A stretch of DNA of 64,000 nt from Mailhella massiliensis (GCF_900155525.1 NZ_LT706951.1:194129-258128); one strand, 5' to 3'. Positions 1 to 9,418 are shown, counted from the first letter of the stretch. Made by a program: numbers and translations. Notes: generated by a model not told the origin, from the sequence alone.

Positions 1-1
1 G

Positions 2-1183
2 CCCGTGGCCGTGTATGTGACGGGCTTTGTGAACCAGCCGGGCCGTTATGCGGGCAGCCCCGTGGATTCCGTGATGTCGTACCTCGACAGGGCGGGGGGC
101 ATTACGCCGAACCGGGGCACCTTCCGCAACGTGAAGGTAAAGCGAGGCAACAAGGTGGTGGCGAGCCTTGATCTTTATGATTTCGCCCTCAACGGCAACA
201 TGCCCGACATCCGGTTGAAGGAAGGCGACGTCATCCTTGTGGGAGAACGCGGGGTGAGTGTGGCGGCCTGCGGCATGTTGCGTCAGGAGGCCCGGTATGA
301 GTTCAAGGGGCAGGCCACGGGCTCGCAGCTCATCGCCTACGGCAGCCCCCTTGCCGGTGCCACGCATGTGAGCGTTACGGGCATCCGGGGCGGCAGGCCC
401 TTCAATGAATACATGACCATGCAGGAATTTTCCTCCATGCGTCTTGCCGACGGGGACAGCGTGGAATTCGTGGCCGATACGCGGGGCCGCACCATCATGG
501 CCTCGGTGAGCGGCGCCATACGCGGAGCATCGCGTTTCCCGGTAAAGAACAGCACCACGCTGCGGGCCCTGCTTGCCTATGTGGAGGTGGACCCGGCCCT
601 TGCCGACGTTTCCGCCGTGTATGTGCGCCGCCAGAGCGTGGCGCGCCAGCAGAAGACCATACTGGAAGATTCGCTGCACCGCCTGGAGCGTTCCGCGCTC
701 ACGGCCACGTCCGCCACGGCGGAGGAGGCCGAGATCCGCGTGCGCGAGGCGGAACTGGTGCAGGACTTCATCCATCGTGCGGCAAGCCTCACGCCCGACG
801 GCGTGGTGGTGGTGAGCCGGGGCGGGCAGGTGCGCGACCTGTTGCTGGAAGACGGCGACGAAGTGGTCATTCCGCAGAAGAGCGACGTGGTGCAGGTGTC
901 CGGCGAGGTGCTTCTGCCCAAGGCCGTGACCTTCGATGCCGCCATGAAGGCGGAAGACTATGTGAAGAGCGCGGGCGGCCTTACCGACCGTGCGGATGAG
1001 GACAACATCCTTGTTGCGCGCATGAACGGGGAGGTCGGCCCCATTGCGGAACTGGGGGTTCATGCCGGGGACCGCATTCTGGTCATGCCCCGCGTGGATA
1101 CCAAGAATCTGGAACTGGCCAAGGGCATCACGCAGATACTCTACCAGATTGCCGTGGCCACCAAGGTGGCTGTGGGGCTGTAG
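2..1183 (+). CDS. SLBB-domain polysaccharide export protein (5' end outside window)
   Basis: The reading frame is open to the left edge of the window, so the N-terminus (signal peptide and export domain) is missing; the visible part is about 393 codons. It starts directly in an SLBB-type repeat with the pattern VxVTGFVNQPGRY, and further SLBB-like beta-grasp units appear near residues 85-160, 165-220 and 295-360 (VSGEVLLPKAV). A charged helical stretch (about 215-260) separates the last two. The C-terminus ends in a hydrophobic/amphipathic helix, as in Wza-type outer-membrane export channels. Family knowledge: such proteins form the periplasmic/outer-membrane conduit for capsule or exopolysaccharide. 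The following glycosyltransferase gene starts 2 bases after the stop, so both are probably cotranscribed. Composition is GC-rich, unlike the genes that follow. Confidence 0.85.
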   Translation, partial: PVAVYVTGFVNQPGRYAGSPVDSVMSYLDRAGGITPNRGTFRNVKVKRGNKVVASLDLYDFALNGNMPDIRLKEGDVILVGERGVSVAACGMLRQEARYEFKGQATGSQLIAYGSPLAGATHVSVTGIRGGRPFNEYMTMQEFSSMRLADGDSVEFVADTRGRTIMASVSGAIRGASRFPVKNSTTLRALLAYVEVDPALADVSAVYVRRQSVARQQKTILEDSLHRLERSALTATSATAEEAEIRVREAELVQDFIHRAASLTPDGVVVVSRGGQVRDLLLEDGDEVVIPQKSDVVQVSGEVLLPKAVTFDAAMKAEDYVKSAGGLTDRADEDNILVARMNGEVGPIAELGVHAGDRILVMPRVDTKNLELAKGITQILYQIAVATKVAVGL

Positions 1184-1185
1184 CC

Positions 1186-2118
1186 ATGGACGTGAAGATT
1201 TCTGTCGTCGTTCCCATCTATAATATGGAGAAGTTCATCCTCCATGCCGTAACCTGTTTGAAAGAACAGGATATGGAGGATGTTGAATTTCTCCTTATCA
1301 ATGATGGTTCTACAGACAGAACAATGGAAATACTTACGGAACTTGTGGAAGGCGACTCGAGATTCCGCATTCTCTCCATAGAAAACCACGGCTATGGTTA
1401 TGCCTGCAACTACGGCATGAAGCATGCACGCGGTGTTTACACTGCCATTTATGAACCTGATGATTCCATAGATAGCGATTTTTATTCCACATTATATGAA
1501 TATGCTGAACGCTATCCCCACGCCGATGTTATCCGGTACAACGGATTTTATAAAAATATAAACGGCGTAAAAAGCAGATTATATATGTGGGAAGAAAAAT
1601 ATACGGATCAGATACTGGATAAGTATCAGATGAAGCGCTTCTGGCGTTCTCACCCATCCGTATATAACGGCATGTATCGCACGGAATTTCTCAGAACAAA
1701 GAATGTTGTTTTTTGTGAAAGCCCCGGGGCATCCTTTCAGGATGTCACGTTCATGATTTCTCTTTTTTATAGCAATCCTTCAATTTATATCATCAATAAG
1801 TTGAAGTATTACTATACAATTCATGATAAACAATCTATAAATAATATTTATTCAAAAATAGATAATATTATTATGAATTGGAACAGCGAATATAATTGGA
1901 TAAAAGAAAAAGGTATAAATGATAAATCGTTTTTTACATATAAAATTTGTATGCAAGCATATAGTATTTTAAAAAAAATAAAAGATAGAAATATAAAAAA
2001 TAAAATATATAAAGCGGTCAATATTTTTTTTTGTGATGGCTTGGTGGACTGCGGCGTGGCGACATTGAAGCAGAAATGTATTTGTCGTTTGTTATTTATA
2101 AAAACATTTATCAGGTAG
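1186..2118 (+). CDS. Family 2 glycosyltransferase
   Basis: 310 residues. The N-terminus has the GT2 nucleotide-binding start (ISVVVPIYNME), the INDGSTD motif near residue 40 and an acidic EPDDSID metal-binding motif near residue 95. It should transfer a sugar from a nucleotide-sugar donor during glycan repeat-unit assembly at the cytoplasmic membrane face; donor and acceptor cannot be told from sequence. The gene is a compositional mosaic: 1381-1440 has 31 G/C in 60 bases, while 1981-2040 has only 12 in 60. The catalytic half looks ameliorated and the C-terminal half foreign. Start ATG lies 2 bases after the export gene; the next gene begins within 10 bases of the stop, consistent with an operon. 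Confidence 0.9.
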   Translation: MDVKISVVVPIYNMEKFILHAVTCLKEQDMEDVEFLLINDGSTDRTMEILTELVEGDSRFRILSIENHGYGYACNYGMKHARGVYTAIYEPDDSIDSDFYSTLYEYAERYPHADVIRYNGFYKNINGVKSRLYMWEEKYTDQILDKYQMKRFWRSHPSVYNGMYRTEFLRTKNVVFCESPGASFQDVTFMISLFYSNPSIYIINKLKYYYTIHDKQSINNIYSKIDNIIMNWNSEYNWIKEKGINDKSFFTYKICMQAYSILKKIKDRNIKNKIYKAVNIFFCDGLVDCGVATLKQKCICRLLFIKTFIR

Positions 2119-2124
2119 GGATGG

Positions 2125-4278
2125 ATGATGGAACTTTTTAAAGATGTAAATGTTGGCGTTGATAACCCATGTCTCACAGAGGACGCGCTGTTTTTTTTCA
2201 AAGGTATGCAGCTTGATACCCGGTCCATAATGCCGACACTTGATGTCAGCAGACTTGCTGAGGAAGGAGGGCAGGTTTCCAGAAATATTTCGTTTGTTGG
2301 TGAAATCGTTGTCAGAATGGGAATCTGGAGGGATTTCTATTCCTATACTTGGATTTTCGAAAAGACCTTGAAGAGTGACACGATTACTACGGAATCTCTG
2401 AGTATTGACCTTCATGGGCTGACGTCGGGTAGTCTTGAAATTAAAATTTATGCCAGAGAAGACAGTGCAGTATTTTTTGCTGAAAATAAAGCTGAACGTA
2501 TAGATAACGTACAAAATGAGCATGTGCTGTACAGATTTATTTTCCCCTCGTTGGAGTATTGTTCTGAAGAAGAAATATACTGCAAGCACTCTGGAAAGGG
2601 TATTTATTACTCCTTTGAAGATAAGTATGTGCATTTCGACGAAAAAGGAACGCTGGACCTCTTGACCTATTTTAATGCATTTAGTGCATGTAAATGGTCG
2701 AAGTATACCAATATTGAACATCTTTCTCTGTTTTTTGACTTTCAGGGCAAGGCGTTGGTGTCTCTTGTCCAGCAGACGGAACAGGGACAAGTTGTACTGG
2801 ATAAGTTCGTCCTTTCTTCGGAAGAGCGTGCCAGTTTCCTGTATCCTCTGGCGATGCTTCCCAAGGAGGGCATTCTCGGTTGCCGCATAGAAGCGGAAGA
2901 GGGTAGTGCCCTTTTCGGAGGCGGTTATCTTTCGGAAGATGTACCTGTGCAGGAAGTGAAGCTGGGTATCGGTATTACTTCTTTCCGGCGTGAACAAGCC
3001 GTGACCAGTGCGGTATCCCGTTTAACTAGAGCTATTGCAGCGCATCCCGTCTATCATGATAAAATTGCCGTGACTGTCGTTGACAACGGACAGACGCTCA
3101 GTGCCGAACAACTGCCGGGAGCTACTCTTATTCCCAACAGAAACCTTGGGGGGACGGGCGGCTTCATGCGGAACCTACTCCATTATAAGGATGAGGGAAG
3201 TTTCACTCACTGCCTGTTTATGGACGATGACGCCAGCTGTGAGGCCGAGTCCATTTTTCGCAGTATGCGCTTCATGGAGCATGCCAAAGATGCATCCATG
3301 GCCATAAGCGGAGCCATGCTTTCGGAGAACGTGAAGTTCATGCAGTGGGAAAATGGTGCGTGGTTTGACAAGTGCTGCCATCCGCTGCATTGCAATTACG
3401 ATTTGCGCAAGCCGGAAGTGCTGCTTGACAATGAAAAAGAAGATGCTCCAGAGCCTACCTACGGAGCCTGGTGGTTCTTTATGTTCCCTATTAGGAAAGT
3501 TTCCATGTACTCCTTCCCTTTCTTTGTGCGTGGGGATGATATTGAATTTTCTTATACCAACAAGTTTCAGATTGCCCGCATGAATGGCATCGCTACATGG
3601 CAGGAAGATTTCAAAATCAAGGAATCTCCCATGACATTGTATCTTGATGTCCGTTCTCATGTGCTTCATCATCTTGTTCTGGAACATATTGACCACGGTC
3701 CTGCCCAGATACTGAAAATGGTGTGGGCCTTTTTCCATCGTTTTAACTGGGCGTATCAGTATGATACGGCCAATGCCATTGCCATGTCGTTTTCCGATAT
3801 GCTGGAAGGTCCGAAATATTGGCTGGACAATATGGATACTGGAAAAATCAGGGCGAAAATCAAGGAAAAGTACACTATGGAGGCCTCACGGCCCCTGCGT
3901 AAAAATTACCTGGACGTGCCGGAAGCCGTGGAAAATGTGCGCCTTCCGTTCTGCACCAAATTCATCCGCCGAGTGTCGTTGAACGGACATTTGTTGCCCG
4001 GTTGCATGGTACGCAAAGGAATCAGTCGCCTGAACAAATATCAGGTTCCGTTCATAGATCGTGTCTTTTTGCGTGATGAAGTTCTTGTATGCAATGAAAT
4101 CAGCAAGATGGAAATAGTACTGAAGCGCAACCCCAGATACTTTATTAGAAATATTTTTTGGATGATTAAAAATTCCATAATTTTTTTGAATAATTATAGT
4201 AAATTAAAGACTGAATATAGAAAATTTTTAATTTCATTGAAGGAAGATAGATTTTGGAGAAATACATTCAGTATATGA
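2125..4278 (+). CDS. GlfT2-like galactofuranosyltransferase
   Basis: 717 residues. An N-terminal beta-rich region (about 1-275) is followed by a GT-A catalytic domain beginning with GIGITSFRRE near residue 280. Diagnostic motifs are NRNLGGTGGFMR near 338, MDDDA near 366 (DxD-type metal site), a WWFF motif near 449 in the position of the GlfT2 GWW motif, RGDDIEF near 470 and a histidine cluster near 512. This order matches the polymerising galactofuranosyltransferase GlfT2 of mycobacteria and related O-antigen/capsule enzymes using UDP-Galf. glf (8283) and galE (9794) in the same locus supply that donor, which strengthens the call. ATGs at 2121, 2125 and 2128 are clustered after an AGG-type ribosome site, so the exact start is uncertain by one or two codons. 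The last 45 codons are markedly AT-rich. Confidence 0.8.
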   Translation: MMELFKDVNVGVDNPCLTEDALFFFKGMQLDTRSIMPTLDVSRLAEEGGQVSRNISFVGEIVVRMGIWRDFYSYTWIFEKTLKSDTITTESLSIDLHGLTSGSLEIKIYAREDSAVFFAENKAERIDNVQNEHVLYRFIFPSLEYCSEEEIYCKHSGKGIYYSFEDKYVHFDEKGTLDLLTYFNAFSACKWSKYTNIEHLSLFFDFQGKALVSLVQQTEQGQVVLDKFVLSSEERASFLYPLAMLPKEGILGCRIEAEEGSALFGGGYLSEDVPVQEVKLGIGITSFRREQAVTSAVSRLTRAIAAHPVYHDKIAVTVVDNGQTLSAEQLPGATLIPNRNLGGTGGFMRNLLHYKDEGSFTHCLFMDDDASCEAESIFRSMRFMEHAKDASMAISGAMLSENVKFMQWENGAWFDKCCHPLHCNYDLRKPEVLLDNEKEDAPEPTYGAWWFFMFPIRKVSMYSFPFFVRGDDIEFSYTNKFQIARMNGIATWQEDFKIKESPMTLYLDVRSHVLHHLVLEHIDHGPAQILKMVWAFFHRFNWAYQYDTANAIAMSFSDMLEGPKYWLDNMDTGKIRAKIKEKYTMEASRPLRKNYLDVPEAVENVRLPFCTKFIRRVSLNGHLLPGCMVRKGISRLNKYQVPFIDRVFLRDEVLVCNEISKMEIVLKRNPRYFIRNIFWMIKNSIIFLNNYSKLKTEYRKFLISLKEDRFWRNTFSI

Positions 4279-4325
4279 TATTATATATAAAATAGTAAAA
4301 GTAAACTTCAATAATGGAGAATGTT

Positions 4326-7061
4326 ATGTTCAATAATTCCATAGTTACGGTTGCATCTTCTCTTTGTACAGGATGCTCTGCATGCTATAACGTGTGTCCA
4401 AAGAATGCTATTCGAATGGACTATGATGATGAGGGATTCTGGCATCCTGTTATACAGGAATCTCTTTGTGTAAATTGTGGCCTTTGTAAAAAGGTATGTC
4501 CTGCCGATGATGTGTTAAAGATGCATAAAGACAGGCCAGACTGCTTTGCTGTAATGGCTGCAGATGAGGTACTTAGAAAAAAAAGCTCTTCTGGAGGGAT
4601 GTTCGGCTTGCTTGCTGACTTTGTGCGTCAGCAGGGAGGTTACGTCTGTGGTGCGGCCTTTTCCAGCGAGCTGACTCTGCAACATGTTGTAGTATCAGCT
4701 CAAGAGAGCCTTGAACCATTGCTGGGCAGTAAATATGTACAAAGCTATGTAGGAAGAATTTTCAGGGAAGTAAAGGAACTTCTTGAGAAAAATCAGTGGG
4801 TTCTTTTTTGCGGAACTCCCTGTCAGGTCGCCGGTCTTAATAAGTTTTTGAATAAGGAATATGATAAGCTGATAACGGCCGACTTGATGTGTCATGGAGG
4901 GCCTTCTCCCAAAGCTTTTAAAAAGTATGTAGCAGAGGCATTTCCTCATGAAACAGTCGTTGATTACCGTTTTCGTGAAAAGACTCTTCATGGTTGGGGA
5001 CATTCAGAAACTGTATATTTAAAAAATAAAAAAGAAATTCGCAGGATAAAGGGACCTAGTTCTTTTTTCAGAATTTTTCGTTCTTGCATTTCCGTGAGAG
5101 AAAGCTGCGGTACATGTAAGGCTGCTAGCCTTCCACGTCAGGGAGATTTTACCCTTGCTGACGCATGGCTGATTAGACAGATTTCTTCATCCTTCGATGA
5201 TGGACACGGCACTTCTATCGTGAGTGTCAACAGTGCCAAGGCTGAAAAACTTTTTGATGTCCTGAAAGGTAGGATGAAACTTTGTGAGCCTATTCCTCTG
5301 GACTGGGTACTGACTCATGGTCAGCCGATGAATCGTCCGTTTAAAGCGACACCATTTCATCATAAGAGGTTTTTTGAGCTTCTGCGCTCCAATACTTTTG
5401 AAAGAGCAGCATCTTATACGTTGCAGGGAAAGTTTGATGTCGCTGTAGTTGGTGTCTGGTATGGATGTAACTACGGTAGTCTCCTTACATATTACTCTTT
5501 ATACAGCTATTTAAAATCATTGGGACTTCTTGTGTTGATGGTGGATAAATCGCCAATTGCCAAAGGAGACCCGGAGCTGAATCCCAAGTTCCACTCTCGC
5601 AAGTTCTGTATTCGTCATTATGGAGACAGGATGAGCCATCCTCGTCTCCCTGAAAAAATGTTTGAACTCAATAAATTTGCCGATACCTTTATTCTCGGAT
5701 CTGACCAGGTATTACATAAAAATTGTCTAGAATTTACAAAAAATTCTTTTCTGCTGAATTTTGTTGATGATACAAAAAAGAAAATAGCTTTTTCTTCTTC
5801 TTTTGGTCATGAGACTGATTCCAATCCGCCGGAAAAGCGTGCTGAAATCGGTCATCTGTTGCGACGGTTTGACCATATAGGCTTGCGGGAAGAAACGGGC
5901 GTTCAGATTCTTAGGGATAATTATGGCGTTAATGATGCGACAACCGTTGTTGATGCTATTTTTCTTAATGATGCTGCATTTTATAAAAAATTATCAGAAG
6001 AATCTTTACTTACTGAAAAAGAACCTTTCATTGTTACATATATTCTTGACCCTAACCCTGAAATCAAAAAAGCCTTGCTTCATATTTCCAGTCAGCTGAA
6101 GTGTAAGCTCATTAATTTGCTGGATGGTGCTACGTTCAGATTTGCAAAGAATGCGGAAGCTCTTGGATTGGACGCAGTGGAAAATCTGGAAGTACAGGAC
6201 TGGTTATATTATTTCTGTAATGCCAGATTTGTTGTTACCGATTCGTATCACGGGACTTGCTTCTCTGTACTTTTAAATAAGGATTTCATTACGTTTGCCA
6301 ATCCAAAAAGAGGGCTTGCCCGATTTAAAACTATTCTGACAATGACTGGTTTGGAAAGCAGAATTGTTTTTGACCCTAAAGATGTATTACATAATAAAAA
6401 GCTGTTTGAGTCTATTGATTATACACCTGTTAATAGTGTAATGGCGAACCAAATCGACAGGACAAAGTCTTGGCTGCAGAATGCACTCTTTTCTCCAAAG
6501 AGAATTGTCAATGATGCCAAGTGGAGTCTTGAAGTGGTAAATACTATAGAAAATACAAATAATGAATATGAGCATTATTTGACCTTGACTTCTGGTGAAG
6601 ATGCTCTTGTGCGACATACAGAGCTTTCTGATTATTTAGACAGATTGAGGAGCGATATATCTAGGTATCTTATTTTGATATCGGTCAAGGATACTCCCGG
6701 TCTCGCTTTAAATAAGAGAATTGCTGTAAAGCTTAATGACATAGGGGTGGTCAACGATCTTGTAAATAAACATTGGCATGGATTTATTTCTGTTATTAAT
6801 GGTGGAAAGAATATATTTGAATCGCTTGCTGATAATAAAGTGGTTCATTATTCTGGATATATAGAAGGAAACTATATTGATATTGACAGTAAACCATTTA
6901 AACAAGGAAATGTTTCAAGAATACTTATTAATGGAAAAAATTTCTCATTGAATAGGAGAGGATTAAACTTTGTTATTTTTGATATTGCAAAAAATAAAGT
7001 AGTGGATATAGTTAATTTTGATACTCATATGAATGAATGTTATTGCACTAGAGTTGAATAG
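4326..7061 (+). CDS. Fusion: 4Fe-4S/F420-hydrogenase-beta-like protein with polysaccharide pyruvyltransferase
   Basis: About 911 residues. Residues 14-24 and 48-58 carry two CxxCxxCxxxC clusters for two [4Fe-4S] centres. They are followed by an FrhB-like N/C domain pair (SSGGMFGLLADF, CGTPCQVAGL, MCHGGPSP; about 75-350). From residue 370 a polysaccharide pyruvyltransferase domain begins (VVGVWYGCNYGSLL; LGSDQVL; TDSYHGTCF near 638). Residues about 700-911 match nothing I recognise. FrhB-like proteins are often encoded beside pyruvyltransferases in surface-glycan loci; here they are one chain. Likely role: ketal-pyruvate or related redox-linked decoration of the glycan (inference). ATG 4326 is preferred over in-frame ATG 4314, because GGAG at 4316-4319 sits 6 bases before 4326 and nothing suitable precedes 4314. 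Confidence 0.85.
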   Translation: MFNNSIVTVASSLCTGCSACYNVCPKNAIRMDYDDEGFWHPVIQESLCVNCGLCKKVCPADDVLKMHKDRPDCFAVMAADEVLRKKSSSGGMFGLLADFVRQQGGYVCGAAFSSELTLQHVVVSAQESLEPLLGSKYVQSYVGRIFREVKELLEKNQWVLFCGTPCQVAGLNKFLNKEYDKLITADLMCHGGPSPKAFKKYVAEAFPHETVVDYRFREKTLHGWGHSETVYLKNKKEIRRIKGPSSFFRIFRSCISVRESCGTCKAASLPRQGDFTLADAWLIRQISSSFDDGHGTSIVSVNSAKAEKLFDVLKGRMKLCEPIPLDWVLTHGQPMNRPFKATPFHHKRFFELLRSNTFERAASYTLQGKFDVAVVGVWYGCNYGSLLTYYSLYSYLKSLGLLVLMVDKSPIAKGDPELNPKFHSRKFCIRHYGDRMSHPRLPEKMFELNKFADTFILGSDQVLHKNCLEFTKNSFLLNFVDDTKKKIAFSSSFGHETDSNPPEKRAEIGHLLRRFDHIGLREETGVQILRDNYGVNDATTVVDAIFLNDAAFYKKLSEESLLTEKEPFIVTYILDPNPEIKKALLHISSQLKCKLINLLDGATFRFAKNAEALGLDAVENLEVQDWLYYFCNARFVVTDSYHGTCFSVLLNKDFITFANPKRGLARFKTILTMTGLESRIVFDPKDVLHNKKLFESIDYTPVNSVMANQIDRTKSWLQNALFSPKRIVNDAKWSLEVVNTIENTNNEYEHYLTLTSGEDALVRHTELSDYLDRLRSDISRYLILISVKDTPGLALNKRIAVKLNDIGVVNDLVNKHWHGFISVINGGKNIFESLADNKVVHYSGYIEGNYIDIDSKPFKQGNVSRILINGKNFSLNRRGLNFVIFDIAKNKVVDIVNFDTHMNECYCTRVE

Positions 7062-7078
7062 ATATAATAGGAGATAAA

Positions 7079-7825
7079 ATGAGTACAGCTGTTATTTTTT
7101 CCTGTGATAATAATTATAGTGTTGGTGTTTATATTAATATTATTGCAATCGAAAAGAATAATCATGTATTAATAGATAAATATATAGTGTATGCAGATTC
7201 GTGGGATGAGGAAAATATTGCTAAAATAAAATCAATTTCTAATAAAGTTGAAATAATTTCATTTGATAAAAATAGTTTTTTAATGGAGAATGAAAAATTT
7301 AATAATCATGCCATTTCTTCTTTTATAGATAAATGGGGACATTTTAAATTAGGATTTTCAATTTATTTATTACAACTTAATAATTTTGATCGTATTATAT
7401 TTCTTGATGCAGATGTTTTAGTTCTTTCCGATATCTCTTATTTGAATACTATTGAATCCATAGGATGGAGATCTGGTATTTTAACGTATGATTATAATAA
7501 AGAAAAGTTGCAAAGACCTAATGCTGGTGTATTAGTTTTTCATAAGTCAATTCCTTATGAGCTTATGGCTCAAAAGTATTGTGAATATGTTTTAAAATTT
7601 AAATCTGATGAGTTAGCATTACTTATACTTGCATATGATTTAAATATTAATGTTATAAATTTAAATTTTGAATATAATTATGTTTATATAGCAAGAAATT
7701 TATTAAATACTAAAGAAGATATAAAAATATATCATTGTGTAGGAGATAAAAAAATATGGAATAGTGCTTTTTTAAGAATGCTTTTTCCTGAATTTAATCA
7801 TGATTTAAAAACTTTGGAAGAATAG
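7079..7825 (+). CDS. Family 8 glycosyltransferase
   Basis: 248 residues. GT8 hallmarks are an N-terminal NNYSVG-type nucleotide pocket, the LDADVLVL metal-binding motif with D110 and D112, and the PNAGVLVF motif about 45 residues later. Such enzymes are retaining transferases using UDP-glucose or UDP-galactose. A TAGGAG ribosome site precedes ATG 7079 at good spacing, 17 bases after the previous stop. The gene is very AT-rich. At its 3' end, 7804-7810 reads T TTA AAA in the gene's own frame, a canonical -1 slippery heptamer; a -1 shift there enters the frame of the next ORF, which is open from 7804. The protein may therefore exist in a short and an extended form, or the gene may carry a frameshift. 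Confidence 0.85.
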   Translation: MSTAVIFSCDNNYSVGVYINIIAIEKNNHVLIDKYIVYADSWDEENIAKIKSISNKVEIISFDKNSFLMENEKFNNHAISSFIDKWGHFKLGFSIYLLQLNNFDRIIFLDADVLVLSDISYLNTIESIGWRSGILTYDYNKEKLQRPNAGVLVFHKSIPYELMAQKYCEYVLKFKSDELALLILAYDLNINVINLNFEYNYVYIARNLLNTKEDIKIYHCVGDKKIWNSAFLRMLFPEFNHDLKTLEE

Positions 7826-7875
7826 AATGTCAAAAAGATGAAATTTTTAGTACAAGAGCTGATTTTATTAAACAT

Positions 7876-8301
7876 ATGCATGAATTTAATTTATATAAAA
7901 AAATTATTTCATCAATAGATATATATAATAAAAATATTTGCTTTGATTTTAAATTAATATCAGAAAATATATATGTATGGTATTATAAGGATTATAAGTC
8001 TTTAAGATTTAGAATAAGAAATACAAAATTTTATAGTTTTAGATGTTATTTTGACATTACAAATAAAAATAATAATTTTATAGAATATATAAAAATTAAA
8101 TGTAATTTATTATATTTGAATAAATATACATATCATAAATATAATAATGAAAAAAGTACATTATATATAGATTGTGAATATAAAAATATAAATAAAATAT
8201 TTAATGATATGATAGCAGATTTTACTTCTATTATAGAAGAATATAATAAAGAATGTGTTTATAATTTGGTTAGGAGTTCACTATGCAATACCTTATCGTA
8301 G
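7876..8301 (+). CDS. Unknown very AT-rich ORF, possibly the C-terminal extension of the GT8 gene
   Basis: 141 residues from ATG 7876, rich in Lys, Asn, Ile and Tyr, with no family I recognise. The frame is actually open from 7804, inside the end of the GT8 gene. Stretches in it reach extreme AT content (7 G/C among the 60 bases 8101-8160); staying open for about 500 bases in such DNA, where TAA/TAG/TGA are frequent, argues that it is coding. There is no convincing Shine-Dalgarno before ATG 7876, which fits translation by coupling or by -1 frameshift from the GT8 gene. The 3' end overlaps the start of glf by 19 bases. It may instead be a decaying gene remnant. Confidence 0.5.
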   Translation: MHEFNLYKKIISSIDIYNKNICFDFKLISENIYVWYYKDYKSLRFRIRNTKFYSFRCYFDITNKNNNFIEYIKIKCNLLYLNKYTYHKYNNEKSTLYIDCEYKNINKIFNDMIADFTSIIEEYNKECVYNLVRSSLCNTLS

Positions 8302-9413
8302 GTTCCGGTTTCTGGGGGGCTACCATTGCCGAGCGCATTGCTACGGTGATGAAAGAGCCTGTGACGGTCATCGACAAGCGCGGCCATATCGGCGGCAACT
8401 GCCATTCCTCGCTGGATGAGGAAACGGGCATTGAATGCCACCGCTACGGTTCGCACATCTTCCACACCTCGCTTCCCGAGGTATGGGAATACATCAACAA
8501 GTTCGGAGAATTCACCAGCTATCAGCACAAGGTGTTCATTACCTACAAGGGCAGGGTGTACACCATGCCCATCAACCTGAGCACCATCAATGCCTTTTAC
8601 GACAAAAACTTCCGCCCTGCGGAGGCAGCGGCGTTTCTGGAAGCGGAAATTGCGCGCGACTTCATTGCGGAGCCGAAGAATCTTGAGGAAAAGGCCATAT
8701 CCCTTATCGGACGCCCTTTGTATGAGGCGTTCATCAAGGGCTATACGCACAAGCAGTGGGAACACGACCCGCGCGAACTGCCCGCGTCCATCATCAGCCG
8801 CCTGCCGTTCCGCACCACCTACAATGCCAACTACTTCAACGATACCTGGCAGGGGGTGCCGAAGGACGGCTACTTCAGCATCTTCAAGCGCATGCTGGAA
8901 AACCCGCTCATCACGCTGAAGCTGAACTGCGATTACGAGAGGATCAAGGCGCAGATTCCTTCCGACTGCACGGTCATTTACACCGGTATGCCGGACCAGC
9001 TTTTCCAGTACAGGTACGGGGAACTGGAATGGCGTTCCCTGCGCTTTGAATGGGAAACGCTGCCGGTGCAGGATTACCAGGGCACCACGGTGATGAACTA
9101 TGCGGATGTGGAAGTGCCCTTCACGCGGCTGCATGAATTCAAGCACTATCACCCGGAACGCAAAGAACCCTTTGCGTTGAACAAAACGGTGATCTGCCGG
9201 GAATACTCCAAAACCTACAAGAAGGGCGACGAAGCCTACTATCCCGTAAACAACGCGCGCAACAACGAAATGTACGCGAAGTATGCGGAAGAAGCGGCGA
9301 AGGTGCCGAATCTCATCCTCGGCGGACGCCTCGGCGCGTACCGCTACTGGGATATGGACAAGGCCATTGCCGATGCTTTGAAGGTGTTTGAAACCCGCAT
9401 TCTGAAGAAGTAA
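8283..9413 (+). CDS. glf: UDP-galactopyranose mutase
   Basis: 376 residues, the usual length. An FAD-binding Rossmann start (IVGSGFWGATIAE, residues 5-17) is followed by the GHIGGN loop and the mutase-specific HRYGSHIFHT segment. It interconverts UDP-galactopyranose and UDP-galactofuranose using reduced FAD; the ring contraction makes the donor for the GlfT2-like enzyme at 2125. A TAGGAG site precedes ATG 8283. The gene marks a sharp compositional boundary: the 450 bases upstream are among the most AT-rich in the window, and from the glf start codon on the DNA is GC-rich like the core genome. It overlaps the preceding ORF by 19 bases. Confidence 0.95.
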   Translation: MQYLIVGSGFWGATIAERIATVMKEPVTVIDKRGHIGGNCHSSLDEETGIECHRYGSHIFHTSLPEVWEYINKFGEFTSYQHKVFITYKGRVYTMPINLSTINAFYDKNFRPAEAAAFLEAEIARDFIAEPKNLEEKAISLIGRPLYEAFIKGYTHKQWEHDPRELPASIISRLPFRTTYNANYFNDTWQGVPKDGYFSIFKRMLENPLITLKLNCDYERIKAQIPSDCTVIYTGMPDQLFQYRYGELEWRSLRFEWETLPVQDYQGTTVMNYADVEVPFTRLHEFKHYHPERKEPFALNKTVICREYSKTYKKGDEAYYPVNNARNNEMYAKYAEEAAKVPNLILGGRLGAYRYWDMDKAIADALKVFETRILKK

Positions 9414-9418
9414 TGCCC

